NCBI GenBank assembly: GCA_023396225.1
Contig: JAEWWT010000006.1
Coordinates: 62,001 to 126,000 of the forward strand
Origin: Bacillota bacterium
Lineage (GTDB): Bacteria; Bacillota; Clostridia; Oscillospirales; Ruminococcaceae
Direction: 5' to 3'
DNA length: 64,000 nt
Shown: piece after piece, positions 41,478-50,609 of the stretch
Numbering within the stretch: position 1 is the stretch's first letter
Layout of the letters: every line of letters starts with the position of its first letter
Notes under the pieces: model-generated
Told to the model about the DNA's origin: nothing
Databases searched by the model: none
The model's input: the letters and a program-made list of their open reading frames with translations, nothing else
Made by a program: the position numbers and the translations under genes

Positions 41478-43298
41478 TTACTTGCTTTCATGCTCCTTTA
41501 TTGCCTTTAAAAAACCGTCGCCGTAACGCTCCATTTTAAGATTTCCTACGCCGCTTACTGCAAGCATATCCTTTGCAGTAAGCGGTTTTCTTGCGCTCAT
41601 TTCATGCAGGACAGCGTCGGGAAAAATAATATACGCTGGGACACTCTGCACCTTTGCAATGCTTTTTCGCAGTTCCGACAGCTTTTTGAAAAGCTCCTTG
41701 TCCTCTTCGCCACGCTCTTGCTTTGATCTGACAATATCTTTTTCGTCCTCGGGAGAAAGCCTTGCGGTTACCTTTACTCCCTTAAACAGAACATCGGATG
41801 ACTTTGTGTTAAGTTTAAGTATAGGAAATTCATCATCTGTGCGGTCAAGATACCCCTGTGAAACAAGTCTGTCAATCTCCTCACGGATACGCTTTTCAGA
41901 AGTGCCTTTCATTATCCCGTAGGTTGAAAGCTCCTCCATTTTCAGAGAAGTAACACGCTCCGATTTACTGCCTTTCAGCACAGCACAGACAAGAGTTGCC
42001 CCATAGCGTTCGTCCATTCTTTTTATACAAGAAAGAATTTTCTGCGCATCAACGGTGATGTCTGAAATCTCCGTTTCCCCACAGCATACAGAACAGTTTC
42101 CGCAGTTGTCCGTCGGTGCTTTTTCACCAAAATATCGGAGAATATACCCTCGCAGACAACGGTCGCTCTTGCAATATCCAGCCATTGCGTTAAGACGTTT
42201 CATATCAAGCCTGCGGAGTTTCTCGGCGGTGATTACGTCAATCTCCTCGTTTTCATTATCGCCTTGCTCAATAAGATATTTTGCAGTCATGTAGTCCTGT
42301 CCGTTATAGAAAAGCGTACATTCAGCAGGAGAACCGTCACGTCCTGCTCGACCTGCCTCCTGATAGTAGCTTTCGATATTTTTCGGCATATTGTAATGAA
42401 CAACATAGCTGATATTAGATTTATCAATACCCATCCCGAAAGCATTTGTTGCAATCATAACCTGCCTGTTGTCATAGAGGAAAAGCTCCTGACTTTCAGC
42501 ACGGTCGGTATCTGTCATACCAGCATGATATTTTGCGGCGCTGTATCCGTCGGCATTAAGCTTTTCACAGAGAGAATCTACAGTTTTCCTTGTTGAACAA
42601 TATACTATACCGCTTTTTTCGGCATTAAGGGCAAGGATTTTCTTCAGTGCTTCGTACTTATTCTGCGGCTTTGTAACGTTGAAAGTAAGATTTGCTCTGT
42701 CAAAGCCTGTTATAACTTCGGTTGGATTTTTCAGCTTAAGAATGTTTATGATGTCTTTTCTAACATCGTCGGTTGCAGTTGCTGTGAATGCCGCCATAAT
42801 TGGCTGATACGGCAAAGTATCTGCAAACTCCCTTATTTTAAGGTATGAGGGGCGAAAATTCTGTCCCCATTGCGACACACAATGCGCTTCATCAACAGCA
42901 ATTGCATATATGTTTACGCTTTTGGAGAACGTCAGAAACTCGTCTGTCATAAGCCTTTCGGGAGCAACATATATAATTTTATACCTGCCCTGAGAAGCAT
43001 ATTCCAAAGCAAGCCTTGTCTGACGGTATGTAAGGGAAGTGTTAATATATGCTGCAGGAACACCTGACTGGGTAAGGGCATTGACCTGGTCTTTCATAAG
43101 TGAAATCAGCGGTGAGATTACTATAGTTATTCCGTCCGCAAGGATTGCAGGAACCTGAAAGCAGATTGACTTTCCTGCCCCCGTCGGCATGATGCCTAGA
43201 GTATCTTTCCCGCTGATAATAGACTCAACAAGCTTCTCCTGCCCGCCCCTAAAGCTGTCATAACCAAAATATTGTTTTAGCACTGAGTATTTATCCAT
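41478..43298 (-). CDS. recQ: ATP-dependent DNA helicase RecQ
   Basis: A 606-residue 3'-5' helicase for recombination and fork repair. Walker A is PTGAGKS (residues 38-44), the DEAH box VDEAHCVSQWGQNFRPSY, and helicase motif VI QEAGRAGRDGSPAEC. The zinc-binding region (Cys in SDRCLRGY and CGNCSVCC) and a winged helix follow. A C-terminal HRDC domain (about 520-600; ELRKSIAKVQSVPAYIIF, VSGVGNLKMERYG) completes it. Full-length and normal. Confidence 0.96.
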   Translation of the reverse strand: MDKYSVLKQYFGYDSFRGGQEKLVESIISGKDTLGIMPTGAGKSICFQVPAILADGITIVISPLISLMKDQVNALTQSGVPAAYINTSLTYRQTRLALEYASQGRYKIIYVAPERLMTDEFLTFSKSVNIYAIAVDEAHCVSQWGQNFRPSYLKIREFADTLPYQPIMAAFTATATDDVRKDIINILKLKNPTEVITGFDRANLTFNVTKPQNKYEALKKILALNAEKSGIVYCSTRKTVDSLCEKLNADGYSAAKYHAGMTDTDRAESQELFLYDNRQVMIATNAFGMGIDKSNISYVVHYNMPKNIESYYQEAGRAGRDGSPAECTLFYNGQDYMTAKYLIEQGDNENEEIDVITAEKLRRLDMKRLNAMAGYCKSDRCLRGYILRYFGEKAPTDNCGNCSVCCGETEISDITVDAQKILSCIKRMDERYGATLVCAVLKGSKSERVTSLKMEELSTYGIMKGTSEKRIREEIDRLVSQGYLDRTDDEFPILKLNTKSSDVLFKGVKVTARLSPEDEKDIVRSKQERGEEDKELFKKLSELRKSIAKVQSVPAYIIFPDAVLHEMSARKPLTAKDMLAVSGVGNLKMERYGDGFLKAIKEHESK

Positions 43299-43340
43299 TT
43301 TATTTCCTTCTGAAATTTATTTTTGCAAAAGTAGTTTTCC

Positions 43341-43544
43341 CCCGAAGGTGCAGGGCGACCGGAAAACCCTGTCCGTCTCCGCAGAGGCGGAACTCTTACT
43401 GTATTTTTATTGATAGCTAATTTTAGGGAAAGTCCTCTATCGCAGGACTTTGCCCCTTTGAACCCTACAACCTTGATAAGGTTAAAACCTGTTCTCACAG
43501 TCGTTCGAATTTTTCTTCGAAAAACAAGCAGGTTGACGAACTTT
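43341..43544 (+). repeat. Composite repeat, partial copy R7 (modules A+D)
   Basis: Module A (43341-43390) starts CCCGAAGGTGCAGGGCGACC, with a CCG-CTC/GAG-CGG hairpin after it. Modules B and C are absent. The module D part has AAAGTCCT/AGGACTTT, CAACCTT/AAGGTT and the added CCTGTT/AACAAGCAGG hairpin shared with R6, ending GACGAACTTTTT at the stop codon of the yfbR-like gene. Confidence 0.78.
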
Positions 43545-44126
43545 TTATGTTTGATCATCAATAGTCATATCATATGACGGGAGGAATTTGTCAAGAAAAT
43601 AATCTGCCTCCGCAAGTTCCATCTTTTTTATTGATTTAAGTGTTGCATTTTCAGCTTTCCTGAAGTCAGAATTGCCTGTTGAGCGTTCTTCTATACATTT
43701 TATCAGGGCAGAAATCTTGTCCGCTGCCTTTACAAGCACCCAAAGTTCTGCATCCTTATCACTGTATCCCAGCAAAGGATTATATATATCACGCATTTCA
43801 TTGGGAATCATTCCAAGAAGTCTATTCTTTGCGTTTTCTTCAACAAGGCCATAAGCCTCCCTAAGCTGTGAATTGTAATATTTTATGGGAGTCGGCATAT
43901 CGCCCGTTATTATTTCAGTTGTATCGTGGAAAATTCCAAGAAGAGCCGCTCTTTCAGCGTTTGCATTTCCGCCAAAGTATGTGTTTCTTATAACTGCAAG
44001 AGCATGAGCAATGACCGCAACATCAAGGCTGTGTTCAGAAATATTTTCGCTTGCGGTATTGCGCATAAGTCCCCATCTGTTTATAAGCTTCATTCTTGAA
44101 ATCATAGAGAAAAATTGATTTTCCAT
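43545..44126 (-). CDS. yfbR: HD-domain 5'-deoxynucleotidase, YfbR type
   Basis: A 193-residue metal-dependent phosphohydrolase likely acting on deoxynucleoside 5'-monophosphates. The N-terminal MKLINRWGLMRNTASENISE followed by HSLDVAVIAHAL contains the first metal-binding His; the HD pair is in LGIFHDTTEIITGD; a later Asp is in LVKAADKISALIKC. These motifs match YfbR (RW-x-LM-R, H...HD...D). The upstream frame is open 14 codons further but lacks a site; AGGATGG places ATG 44124-44126. Divergent from the DUF3592 gene. Confidence 0.88.
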   Translation of the reverse strand: MENQFFSMISRMKLINRWGLMRNTASENISEHSLDVAVIAHALAVIRNTYFGGNANAERAALLGIFHDTTEIITGDMPTPIKYYNSQLREAYGLVEENAKNRLLGMIPNEMRDIYNPLLGYSDKDAELWVLVKAADKISALIKCIEERSTGNSDFRKAENATLKSIKKMELAEADYFLDKFLPSYDMTIDDQT

Positions 44127-44246
44127 AAGTCTGACCATCCTATCTATATTTTGCAGTATGCAAAGCATGTTTTATATTCAAAAATCTTTTTCTTTGAAAT
44201 TATAGCATATAAAATCAGAAAAGTCATTATTTCGCTCTGCAATTAC

Positions 44247-44275
44247 TTGAAAGAGAATAAAAAATATGCTATAAT
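44247..44275 (+). promoter_or_regulatory. Promoter of the DUF3592 gene
   Basis: TTGAAA (44247-44252) and TATAAT (44270-44275), 17-base spacer, 35 bases before the ATG. Confidence 0.8.
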
Positions 44276-44309
44276 TATGAAAATTGTGTATATAATTCTG
44301 GAGGCTGTT

Positions 44310-44795
44310 ATGAACGATAGAACAAAATCTGTACTTCGTATTCTGATTTCTGCTGTGCTTATCGGTGCTTTTGTTGTAAGTTTATGCGGATTTCTTACTG
44401 AATTTATCCCTTATATTAACCTTAAGAATAACGGCATAGAAACTTCTGCATTTATATCCGGATATGAAAGCGGCAGGCGTGGCATGAGCGATGTTTTATA
44501 TAGATATCAGTACGGTTTTTATGATCAGAACGGCAACGAGATTTATGTAACCTGTGATTATAAATTAAAGAAAGAGCCTGATGTTTCTAAAAATGTCGCA
44601 CTATACTATGACCCTAACAACACACAAAATTTTTGCGTTGACGGGGTGCATTGGGGTGAGGACAGCCTGCCATTTGTCATTGTAACATTTATTGCGGCGG
44701 TTGGATTTATTGCTTGTGCAATAGGACCTAAGGGGTTACGTAAGAAAGATGATAAGGAAGAAAAGAAAGCCATTATTAATTCTACAGTAAAATAG
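44310..44795 (+). CDS. DUF3592-type membrane protein
   Basis: A 161-residue protein with two membrane helices (about 11-32 and 122-143) and a beta-rich loop between them. The loop has the DUF3592 order: an early G-I-E-T-S-A-F-I strand, then YRYQYGFYDQNGNEIYV and VALYYDPNNTQNFCVDG. Function unknown; these proteins are widespread and small. The upstream frame is open, but GGAGG at 44299-44303 fixes ATG 44310. Confidence 0.75.
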   Translation: MNDRTKSVLRILISAVLIGAFVVSLCGFLTEFIPYINLKNNGIETSAFISGYESGRRGMSDVLYRYQYGFYDQNGNEIYVTCDYKLKKEPDVSKNVALYYDPNNTQNFCVDGVHWGEDSLPFVIVTFIAAVGFIACAIGPKGLRKKDDKEEKKAIINSTVK

Positions 44796-44841
44796 ACATG
44801 CAACTTAAACTTCACGGGAGTTTTCAGTGGAAAGGACATAT

Positions 44842-45720
44842 ATGAAAAAGTATCAGTATAAAAAAGTAAATGCATTCACGCTTGGAATATCTAAGGGTAA
44901 TCCTGCGGCATATCTTATGGTTGAGGACGGAATTACAGCAGAAGAAATGCTTAGTATCGGGAAAGAGCATAAAGGTTTTGTTTCGGAAGTGGTATTCTGC
45001 GAAAAATCCGAAAAAGCTGATTATAAGCTTACATACTATTCTTCAGAATGTGAAGTAGATTTCTGCGGGCATGGAACCGTTGCGGCTATGTATGATATTA
45101 TCAGCGGAAACAGCGAACTGATGAAAAAGCCTGAAGTGCTTATTGAAACCAATAAAAAAGGTGTTCTGACTGTATATAACAACATATTAGATGATGGTGC
45201 TGTATATATCACCGCACCTAAAGCTGTCCATCTTGAACAGAAATTATCAAAAGGCGAGATAGCCACTGCGTTGGGAATATTAACGGAGGATATCAGCGAA
45301 AATTTCCCTGTTGATTTTATTGATGCAGGGCTTAGAACGCTTTTGGTTCCTATAGAAAGTTTTTCAAAGGAAATCAGCATTTACCCTGATGAAAGCAATC
45401 TTAAGGATTTTTGCCTTGCTAACGGAATAGACATCATTCTTATATTTTCAAAAGAAACAAGTTCTGACAAATATATGGCACATACCAGGATATTTGCGCC
45501 GAAATTTGGTTATCTGGAGGATCCTGCAACGGGTTCCGGAAACAGTGCTTTTGCAAACTATATGCTGAAAAACAACCTCTGGAACGGTGAGCCGATTGCC
45601 GTTGAACAGGGCGGCAATAATATTGTTTTTAATCAGGTAAATCTGAAAGTTAAGGATAACTGTGTCTTATTTGGCGGAAAGGCAACCACTGTGATTGCCG
45701 GTGAATATTATATAAATTAA
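44842..45720 (+). CDS. PhzF-family isomerase/epimerase
   Basis: A 292-residue PhzF-like protein (diaminopimelate-epimerase fold). The signatures KVNAFTLGISKGNPAAYLMV with the active-site Glu equivalent, DFCGHGTVAAMY and GYLEDPATGSGNSAFANYML are present. Family enzymes isomerise small substrates; the substrate is not predictable. ATG 44842 follows GGAAAGGA. It ends at a strong bidirectional terminator. Confidence 0.88.
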   Translation: MKKYQYKKVNAFTLGISKGNPAAYLMVEDGITAEEMLSIGKEHKGFVSEVVFCEKSEKADYKLTYYSSECEVDFCGHGTVAAMYDIISGNSELMKKPEVLIETNKKGVLTVYNNILDDGAVYITAPKAVHLEQKLSKGEIATALGILTEDISENFPVDFIDAGLRTLLVPIESFSKEISIYPDESNLKDFCLANGIDIILIFSKETSSDKYMAHTRIFAPKFGYLEDPATGSGNSAFANYMLKNNLWNGEPIAVEQGGNNIVFNQVNLKVKDNCVLFGGKATTVIAGEYYIN

Positions 45721-45759
45721 TTTTAAAAGCCGCTCGTTTTAAATGAGCGGCTTTTAAAA
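45721..45759. terminator. Bidirectional terminator between phzF-like and BspA-like genes
   Basis: A 15-bp stem: TTTTAAAAGCCGCTC (45721-45735) pairs with GAGCGGCTTTTAAAA (45745-45759), 9-base loop. Confidence 0.92.
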
Positions 45760-47289
45760 TTATACTAAGCTTTCTTCCGAAACAACCCCTGCACCTGCGG
45801 CAACTTCGTCAACATCTGCCTGTGTTACCTTAATTGTATAATCAGCTGATGAGGATATTGTTCCGTTTCCAACCATTATAGTAAATGTAAATGTGCCTAC
45901 CTTTGTAGGTATTCCGCTGATAAGGCCACTTTTGCTTAATGTAAGCCCGTCAGGGAGATTACCGCTTTCAATAGTATATGTTACTTTGCTTTCTGAGCCT
46001 TGAAGCTGAAGGCTGTATGACTCTCCTGCTACTCCACTTATAAAATCACTCTGCGGTGTTGTGATACTAATTAAAGGAGGGGCTTGCTTTTCTATTATAA
46101 TTGTTGTATATCCTGCTGCGTCAAAAGCTGTTCTCCATGTATTTATGTCAGCATTACTTGGGATATTTATTTTAATTTTTGCTTGGTCAACTCCCCCAAA
46201 AACATACATTCAAATGGATGGAGGAGTTAATTTTCCGAAAGTTATTGATTGCAGACACTTACAGTCCACAAACACTGATCCATCAATGCTTGCAGCTTTT
46301 GGTAGATCTAATGCGGTAATTAATCCGCACCTGCCAAATGCAGTACTACCAATGTTTGTAGCACTGGGCAAAGAAACTGTTGTAAGCTTGCCACAATCAA
46401 GAAATGCTAAGCCACCAATATTTGTAACCTTTGGCAAAGTAACTGTATTGAGCTCTTTACACCTACGAAATGCAAAAGCACCAATGTTTGTAGCATTTGG
46501 CAAAGTAACTGTTTTAAGGTTCTCACATTTATAAAACGCATCAGAACCAATGTCTGAAGCATTGGGCAAATCAACTGTATTGAGATTTTTACATTCATAA
46601 AAAGCACTAGAACCAACGCTTGTAACATTTGGCAAATCGGCTATTGTGATCGTATTGCAGTGAGAAAAAGCCCCGTAACCAATGATTTTAGCAGCAGGCA
46701 AAGTAACTGTTGTGAGTTTAATACAATATGAAAATGCCCCCCGACCTATATTTGCAGCCTTTGGCAAATTAATTGTTGTTAAATCATAGCAATCATGAAA
46801 TGCCTCCTCCCCAATGTTTGTGACTTCCGGCAAATTAATTGTTTTGAGAGCAATACAATAATTAAATGCTTTAAAATCAATGTTTGTAACTTCCGGCAAA
46901 TTGATTGTTGTTAGTCTAGTACAACTATCAAATGTATTCTCACCAATGCTTGTGACTTTGGGGAAATTAATAGTTGTAAGATTATCACATTCATAAAATG
47001 CGTTCTTACCAATACTTGTAATAGCTGACTCTCCTGTATCAATTATTTTTACGTCTGCAAACTGAAATTCCGGCCCCCATATATTCCCGTCAAGACCGTC
47101 AATTATACCTTTGGTTAATTCTTTTCCCATATAACCCCTGTTGAATGAAAGCTTTCCGTCTGCTGCTGTAAAACTCCAGCCAGTTCCACTTGCATCTGTT
47201 GCCGCACTTACCCTTGCAGGAACAAGAGATAAAAGTGAAATTGCCATTGCTGTCGATATCAAAGCTGATATAATTCTTTTAATTTTCAT
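45760..47289 (-). pseudogene. BspA-like leucine-rich-repeat surface protein, interrupted by an in-frame TGA
   Basis: One exported protein broken into two open frames by TGA at 46210-46212. The two halves are in the same frame with no gap: the first ends TPPSI, the next codon is TGA, then MYVFGGVDQAKIKINIPSN. A signal peptide ends near VSA. About nine LRR_5 (BspA-type) repeats of 23 residues follow, with the pattern I-G-x-x-A-F-x-x-C-x-x-L-x-T-x-x-L-P. The post-stop part is the usual BspA closing motif and an Ig-like (He_PIG) domain (SLQLQGSES, LPDGLTLSKSGLISGIP). BspA-like proteins mediate surface binding. A Gly codon GGA would restore the family pattern. The start ATG 47289 follows GAAAGGA. 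Confidence 0.82.
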
Positions 47290-47353
47290 GATGTCTGTCC
47301 TTTCAGTCATTTGCTAATATGAAAATAATAGCATTAAAGTTATTAATTTCCAA

Positions 47354-47384
47354 TAAAAAACCACCCATCTTAACTGAGCGGCTT
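47354..47384 (-). terminator. Probable mscL terminator
   Basis: On the minus strand AAGCCGCTC pairs with GGGTGGTTT using three G-U pairs, then a T-run. Confidence 0.55.
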
Positions 47385-47404
47385 AATTATTCATGTTATA
47401 GTAC

Positions 47405-47842
47405 TTATTTATCTTTATCTTTTTCCTTTTGAGCCTTTAATAAATCACGGATTTCTGTTAGTAAAACAACATCCTCAGCAGGCTTTGGGGCTTCTTTTAT
47501 TTCTTCTTTTTTTCGTGAAATTTTATTTATTGCTTTTACAAGAAGAAATACAGTCAGCGCTATTAGCAAAAAGTTAATTATTGCCTGAACGAATGCGCCA
47601 TAGCCTATGCTTGCGCCCTTATACGTTATAGATAAAGCCGAGAAGTTGACACCACCCAAAATCGTACCTATAAACGGCATCAAAATATCATTAACCAAGG
47701 ATGTAACTATTGCAGTAAAAGCACCGCCGACAATGATACCAACTGCCAGATCAAGAACGTTTCCCCGAGTAATAAATGTTTTAAATTCTTCAACAAGACC
47801 TTTGCCTTTTTTAGAAATATCCTCTTTTTTGTTTTCAGTCAT
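47405..47842 (-). CDS. mscL: Large-conductance mechanosensitive channel MscL
   Basis: A 145-residue inner-membrane channel that opens on osmotic downshock. FITRGNVLDLAVGIIVGGAF marks TM1 with the conserved VLDLAVGIIVGGAFTAIVTS type sequence, and AFVQAIINFLLIALTVFLLV is TM2. The C-terminal helix VVLLTEIRDLLK matches the family's bundle. The N-terminal extension is slightly longer than in E. coli. ATG 47840-47842 has GAGGGAG upstream. Single gene. Confidence 0.96.
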   Translation of the reverse strand: MTENKKEDISKKGKGLVEEFKTFITRGNVLDLAVGIIVGGAFTAIVTSLVNDILMPFIGTILGGVNFSALSITYKGASIGYGAFVQAIINFLLIALTVFLLVKAINKISRKKEEIKEAPKPAEDVVLLTEIRDLLKAQKEKDKDK

Positions 47843-48165
47843 AATAATCTCCCTCATAATTTTATATTATTATATCATAACTATAAAAAAATAAAAATAA
47901 AAATAAAATATTTTTATAATATTACTAAAACTTATTTAGGTTTCTATATCGCTTTAATTCTATTGTTCCTTTATTTCAATATGCTGTATTTCTATTATAT
48001 AAATATATTAAATCAGCCTAATGGAAAATAATTTCTATAATTTAGTGCATAATGCCTGTATTTTTAAAAAAATTTTTAAAGTGCTTGTAAATAGGTTATA
48101 ATCGTGGTATACTATTTTATATAATTTTCAAACAGGATGTTTCATATAAAAAGGAGTTGATTATT
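47843..48165. other. AT-rich divergent region upstream of mscL
   Basis: No gene is seen in these 323 bases. It is one of the most AT-rich stretches in the window and should hold the mscL promoter (minus). The plus-strand promoter at 48085-48113 lies in it. Confidence 0.4.
48085..48113 (+). promoter_or_regulatory. Promoter of the Asp/Cys-rich small protein gene
   Basis: TTGTAA (48085-48090) and TATACT (48108-48113), 17-base spacer, 53 bases before the GTG start. Confidence 0.7.
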
Positions 48166-48414
48166 GTGAAAGCTTTTGGTACAGCTTTACTCGCTATTCT
48201 TTCAGCCGCTGCCGGTGCTGCCGCTGCAACTTATGCAATAAAGAAACGTGAAGAACTCGAACAGTATGATTACGATTTCGATGACGATGACGAAATCTAT
48301 TTTGAAGACTGTGACGATGATTGTGACTGTGGCGATTGCAAGTGTAGCTGCGATGATAAGGATAAAGATGATAAGAAAGCAGAAGCTGACGACAAGTCAG
48401 GCGAAGATTTCTAA
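48166..48414 (+). CDS. Small membrane protein with Asp/Cys-rich tail
   Basis: An 82-residue protein. An N-terminal Ala-rich membrane segment (about 3-22; TALLAILSAAAGAAAATYA) is followed by a very acidic tail with seven Cys, six of them in the pattern D-C-D-D-D-C-D-C-G-D-C-K-C-S-C. The tail could bind metal ions. I do not recognise a family. The start is GTG 48166, with AAGGAG at 48151-48156 nine bases before it; an in-frame TTG touches that site. Ends before a strong bidirectional terminator, so it is a single-gene transcript. Confidence 0.7.
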   Translation: MKAFGTALLAILSAAAGAAAATYAIKKREELEQYDYDFDDDDEIYFEDCDDDCDCGDCKCSCDDKDKDDKKAEADDKSGEDF

Positions 48415-48431
48415 TTAGAAATAATTAAATT

Positions 48432-48470
48432 AATGGTGCAGATTAATGAACTAATCTGCACCATTTTTTG
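48432..48470. terminator. Bidirectional terminator
   Basis: AATGGTGCAGATTA (48432-48445) pairs with TAATCTGCACCATT (48452-48465), 14 bp, then a T-run. Confidence 0.93.
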
Positions 48471-48471
48471 C

Positions 48472-49140
48472 TTATTCCCAACATTCAAGAGTGATTTTAT
48501 GCTGGACGGCTTTAAGGTCATTGCGTCTTTTCAGGTAATCGGGAAATACTTTTTTAACCTCCGCCCAGAATTTCGGGCTGTGATTCATCTGTTTCATATG
48601 GCAAAGCTCATGCACAACTACATAATCCAGAACGCTTTCATCTGCAAGCATAAGCTTCCATGAAAAATTGAGCGAACCTTTTCCTGAACAGCTTCCCCAG
48701 CGTGTCTTTGCTGAGTTTATTTTTACGGCTGTCGGGGTAACTCCAACAATCGGAGCATAATACTCCACCCGCTCGGATATATGCTTTTTTGCCGCTTTTT
48801 TATAAAATCCTATTATGCTTGGTCTTAACTGTTCAAAAGTATAGTCAGGGAAAGTAAAATGTTTTGTGTCAAAGCCATATGGCTCATTATAGTCAACAGG
48901 ATATTCCTTGCCAAGATATGTAAGCGTTGTGATATGCGATTTAAGAAACTGCTCACGTTTTTCTGCGTTTTCACGCTGGATTACAACATGCTTTGCAATC
49001 CAGTCCTGCTTTTCACGCAAAAAGTAATCGACGTCGTTCTTGCTTGCTTTAAGCGGCGCCTTTACAACGATATTTCCGTTTATATCAACAGTTATGGATA
49101 TTGTTTTTCTTTTGCTTTTTATAAGTTTATACTTTATCAT
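48472..49140 (-). CDS. YgjP-like zinc metallopeptidase (M48/DUF45)
   Basis: A 222-residue protein. The C-terminal third carries the zinc site VVVHELCHMKQMNHSPKFW (H-E-x-x-H plus a downstream His), preceded by the family motif KTRWGSCSGKGSLNFSWKL. The N-terminal part KLIKSKRKTISITVDINGN is the family start. These are intracellular, often restriction- or phage-associated proteases, but no such genes adjoin it here. The start ATG 49140 has no strong site. Upstream lies a hairpin-rich gap to alr. Confidence 0.88.
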   Translation of the reverse strand: MIKYKLIKSKRKTISITVDINGNIVVKAPLKASKNDVDYFLREKQDWIAKHVVIQRENAEKREQFLKSHITTLTYLGKEYPVDYNEPYGFDTKHFTFPDYTFEQLRPSIIGFYKKAAKKHISERVEYYAPIVGVTPTAVKINSAKTRWGSCSGKGSLNFSWKLMLADESVLDYVVVHELCHMKQMNHSPKFWAEVKKVFPDYLKRRNDLKAVQHKITLECWE

Positions 49141-49157
49141 ATATCTTAATTATGACC

Positions 49158-49278
49158 ATGCTTCCACAGGAAGCATCTCTCCTATGTTTGATGTTTTGTG
49201 TGATTTTGCGCAGCAAAATTTCGAACGACAGTTCGGAAAGCACAAAACTCAGAGTTTGAAAGATTTATCTTTCAAACT
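49158..49278. repeat. Multi-hairpin intergenic segment
   Basis: Three structures in 120 bases: ATGCTTCC/GGAAGCAT (49159-49177); a junction closed by TTTTGTG (49194-49200) and CACAAAA (49241-49247) around ATTTTGC/GCAAAAT and TTCGAAC/GTTCGGAA; and GTTTGAAAGAT/ATCTTTCAAAC (49254-49277). It separates alr from the YgjP-like gene, both minus strand. Confidence 0.6.
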
Positions 49279-49285
49279 TATTCCT

Positions 49286-50473
49286 TTAATACTGAACTAC
49301 ATCCGTAATCTTTCCGTTATTGATAATAACTCTAGGGATACGCTTTGCAACTCCGCAAATTATTTCATATCCTATAGTATGACATTTTACTGCAATATCA
49401 TCAGCGGTAATGGTTTCATTGCCGTCTGTTCCGATAAGGGTAACAACTGTTCCCGATTTTACTCCGTCAACTCCTGTTATATCAATCATAAGCTGATCCA
49501 TGCAAACTCTTCCGATAATAAGCACACGCTTACCGTTTACAATGGCTTCACCTGTTCCTGAAAGCAATCTCGGATAGCCGTCTGCATAGCCAATCGGAAC
49601 TGTTGCAACGGTCATATCCTTATCAGCTGTAAAAATTCTGCCGTAACTTACGCACTGCCCTTTTTTGATTGGTTTAATATATGAAACTGCGGCTTTAAGA
49701 TCCATAACAGGTTTGAGTTTTACAGGAAGTGTAAGGGATGTATCAGGAGTAAGACCATAAAGCATGATACCAAACCTTACAAGAGTGCTTCTATTTGCGT
49801 CGTATTCCCTGTAATACGTTCCGCCTGCGCTGTTAAAACAATGTGAATGTTTAAGATTAACTCCATTGTTTTCAAGACTATCCCTTACGGCATAAAAAAG
49901 ATCAATCTGTTTCTTTGTATAGGAAATATCCTCTTCCCTAAGGCTGTCGGCAACGGAAAAATGAGTGAATATTCCCTCACAGTTTATATTTTTAAGCGAT
50001 ATTATGTTCATTGCTTCAGCTGTGCATTTTTCTGTGTCAAAGGCTTCAAGTCCAATTCTGCCCATACCTGTATCAAGCTTGATATGTATTCTTACAGGGG
50101 AATGGGCTGACTCTGAAATTTCCCTTGCATGTTCAACTGAAACGATACCCTGAATGATATTCAGCCTGCAAAGGTCATCTGCATATTCAGGAGGGGTATA
50201 TCCTAAAATAAGAATATCTCCTTTTACTCCATAGCTGCGAAGTTTTTCAGCTTCGTAAATGCTTGAAACCGCAAAGAATTTTATCCCATTCTTTTCAAAG
50301 CAGGATACTACCGCTTTGTCGTCATGTCCATATGCGTTAGCCTTTACAACACAGGCAATCTCGGTTGAATCTGTGTCAGTGATTTCCTTCAGCTGTGAGA
50401 GGTTATATTCAAGCCTGTCAAGATGAACTTCTGCCCATGCTCTTCTCAGAAACTTATCCATTGTAATAATCAT
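49286..50473 (-). CDS. alr: Alanine racemase
   Basis: A 395-residue PLP enzyme making D-alanine for the cell wall. The PLP-Lys motif CVVKANAYGHD (Lys about 44), the second catalytic Tyr in CVSYGRIFTADKDM and the barrel block IKLDTGMGRIGLEA are intact. The C-terminal MDQLMIDITGVDGVKSGT closes the family. The start is uncertain: AAAGGAG lies three bases before ATG 50473; a second ATG at 50461 (MDKFLRRAW) is the usual family start. Longer frame upstream is unlikely. Confidence 0.94.
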   Translation of the reverse strand: MIITMDKFLRRAWAEVHLDRLEYNLSQLKEITDTDSTEIACVVKANAYGHDDKAVVSCFEKNGIKFFAVSSIYEAEKLRSYGVKGDILILGYTPPEYADDLCRLNIIQGIVSVEHAREISESAHSPVRIHIKLDTGMGRIGLEAFDTEKCTAEAMNIISLKNINCEGIFTHFSVADSLREEDISYTKKQIDLFYAVRDSLENNGVNLKHSHCFNSAGGTYYREYDANRSTLVRFGIMLYGLTPDTSLTLPVKLKPVMDLKAAVSYIKPIKKGQCVSYGRIFTADKDMTVATVPIGYADGYPRLLSGTGEAIVNGKRVLIIGRVCMDQLMIDITGVDGVKSGTVVTLIGTDGNETITADDIAVKCHTIGYEIICGVAKRIPRVIINNGKITDVVQY

Positions 50474-50609
50474 GCTCTCCTTTGGAAAGCATTCTCCTTT
50501 CGGAATTTTGGGGGTTAATTTTTTATTGCGTAAAAACCGCTGGTTCAGCATTTTATATGCTATACTTTCAACATTTCAGGAAAAATATATCAATAAATCT
50601 GCATTATTG

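Noticed and set aside
45760..47289. TGA recoded as an amino acid throughout the genome
   Set aside because: TGA ends many other genes in the window (for example 10263 and 11049 contexts use normal stops and overlaps), so a general code change is unlikely.
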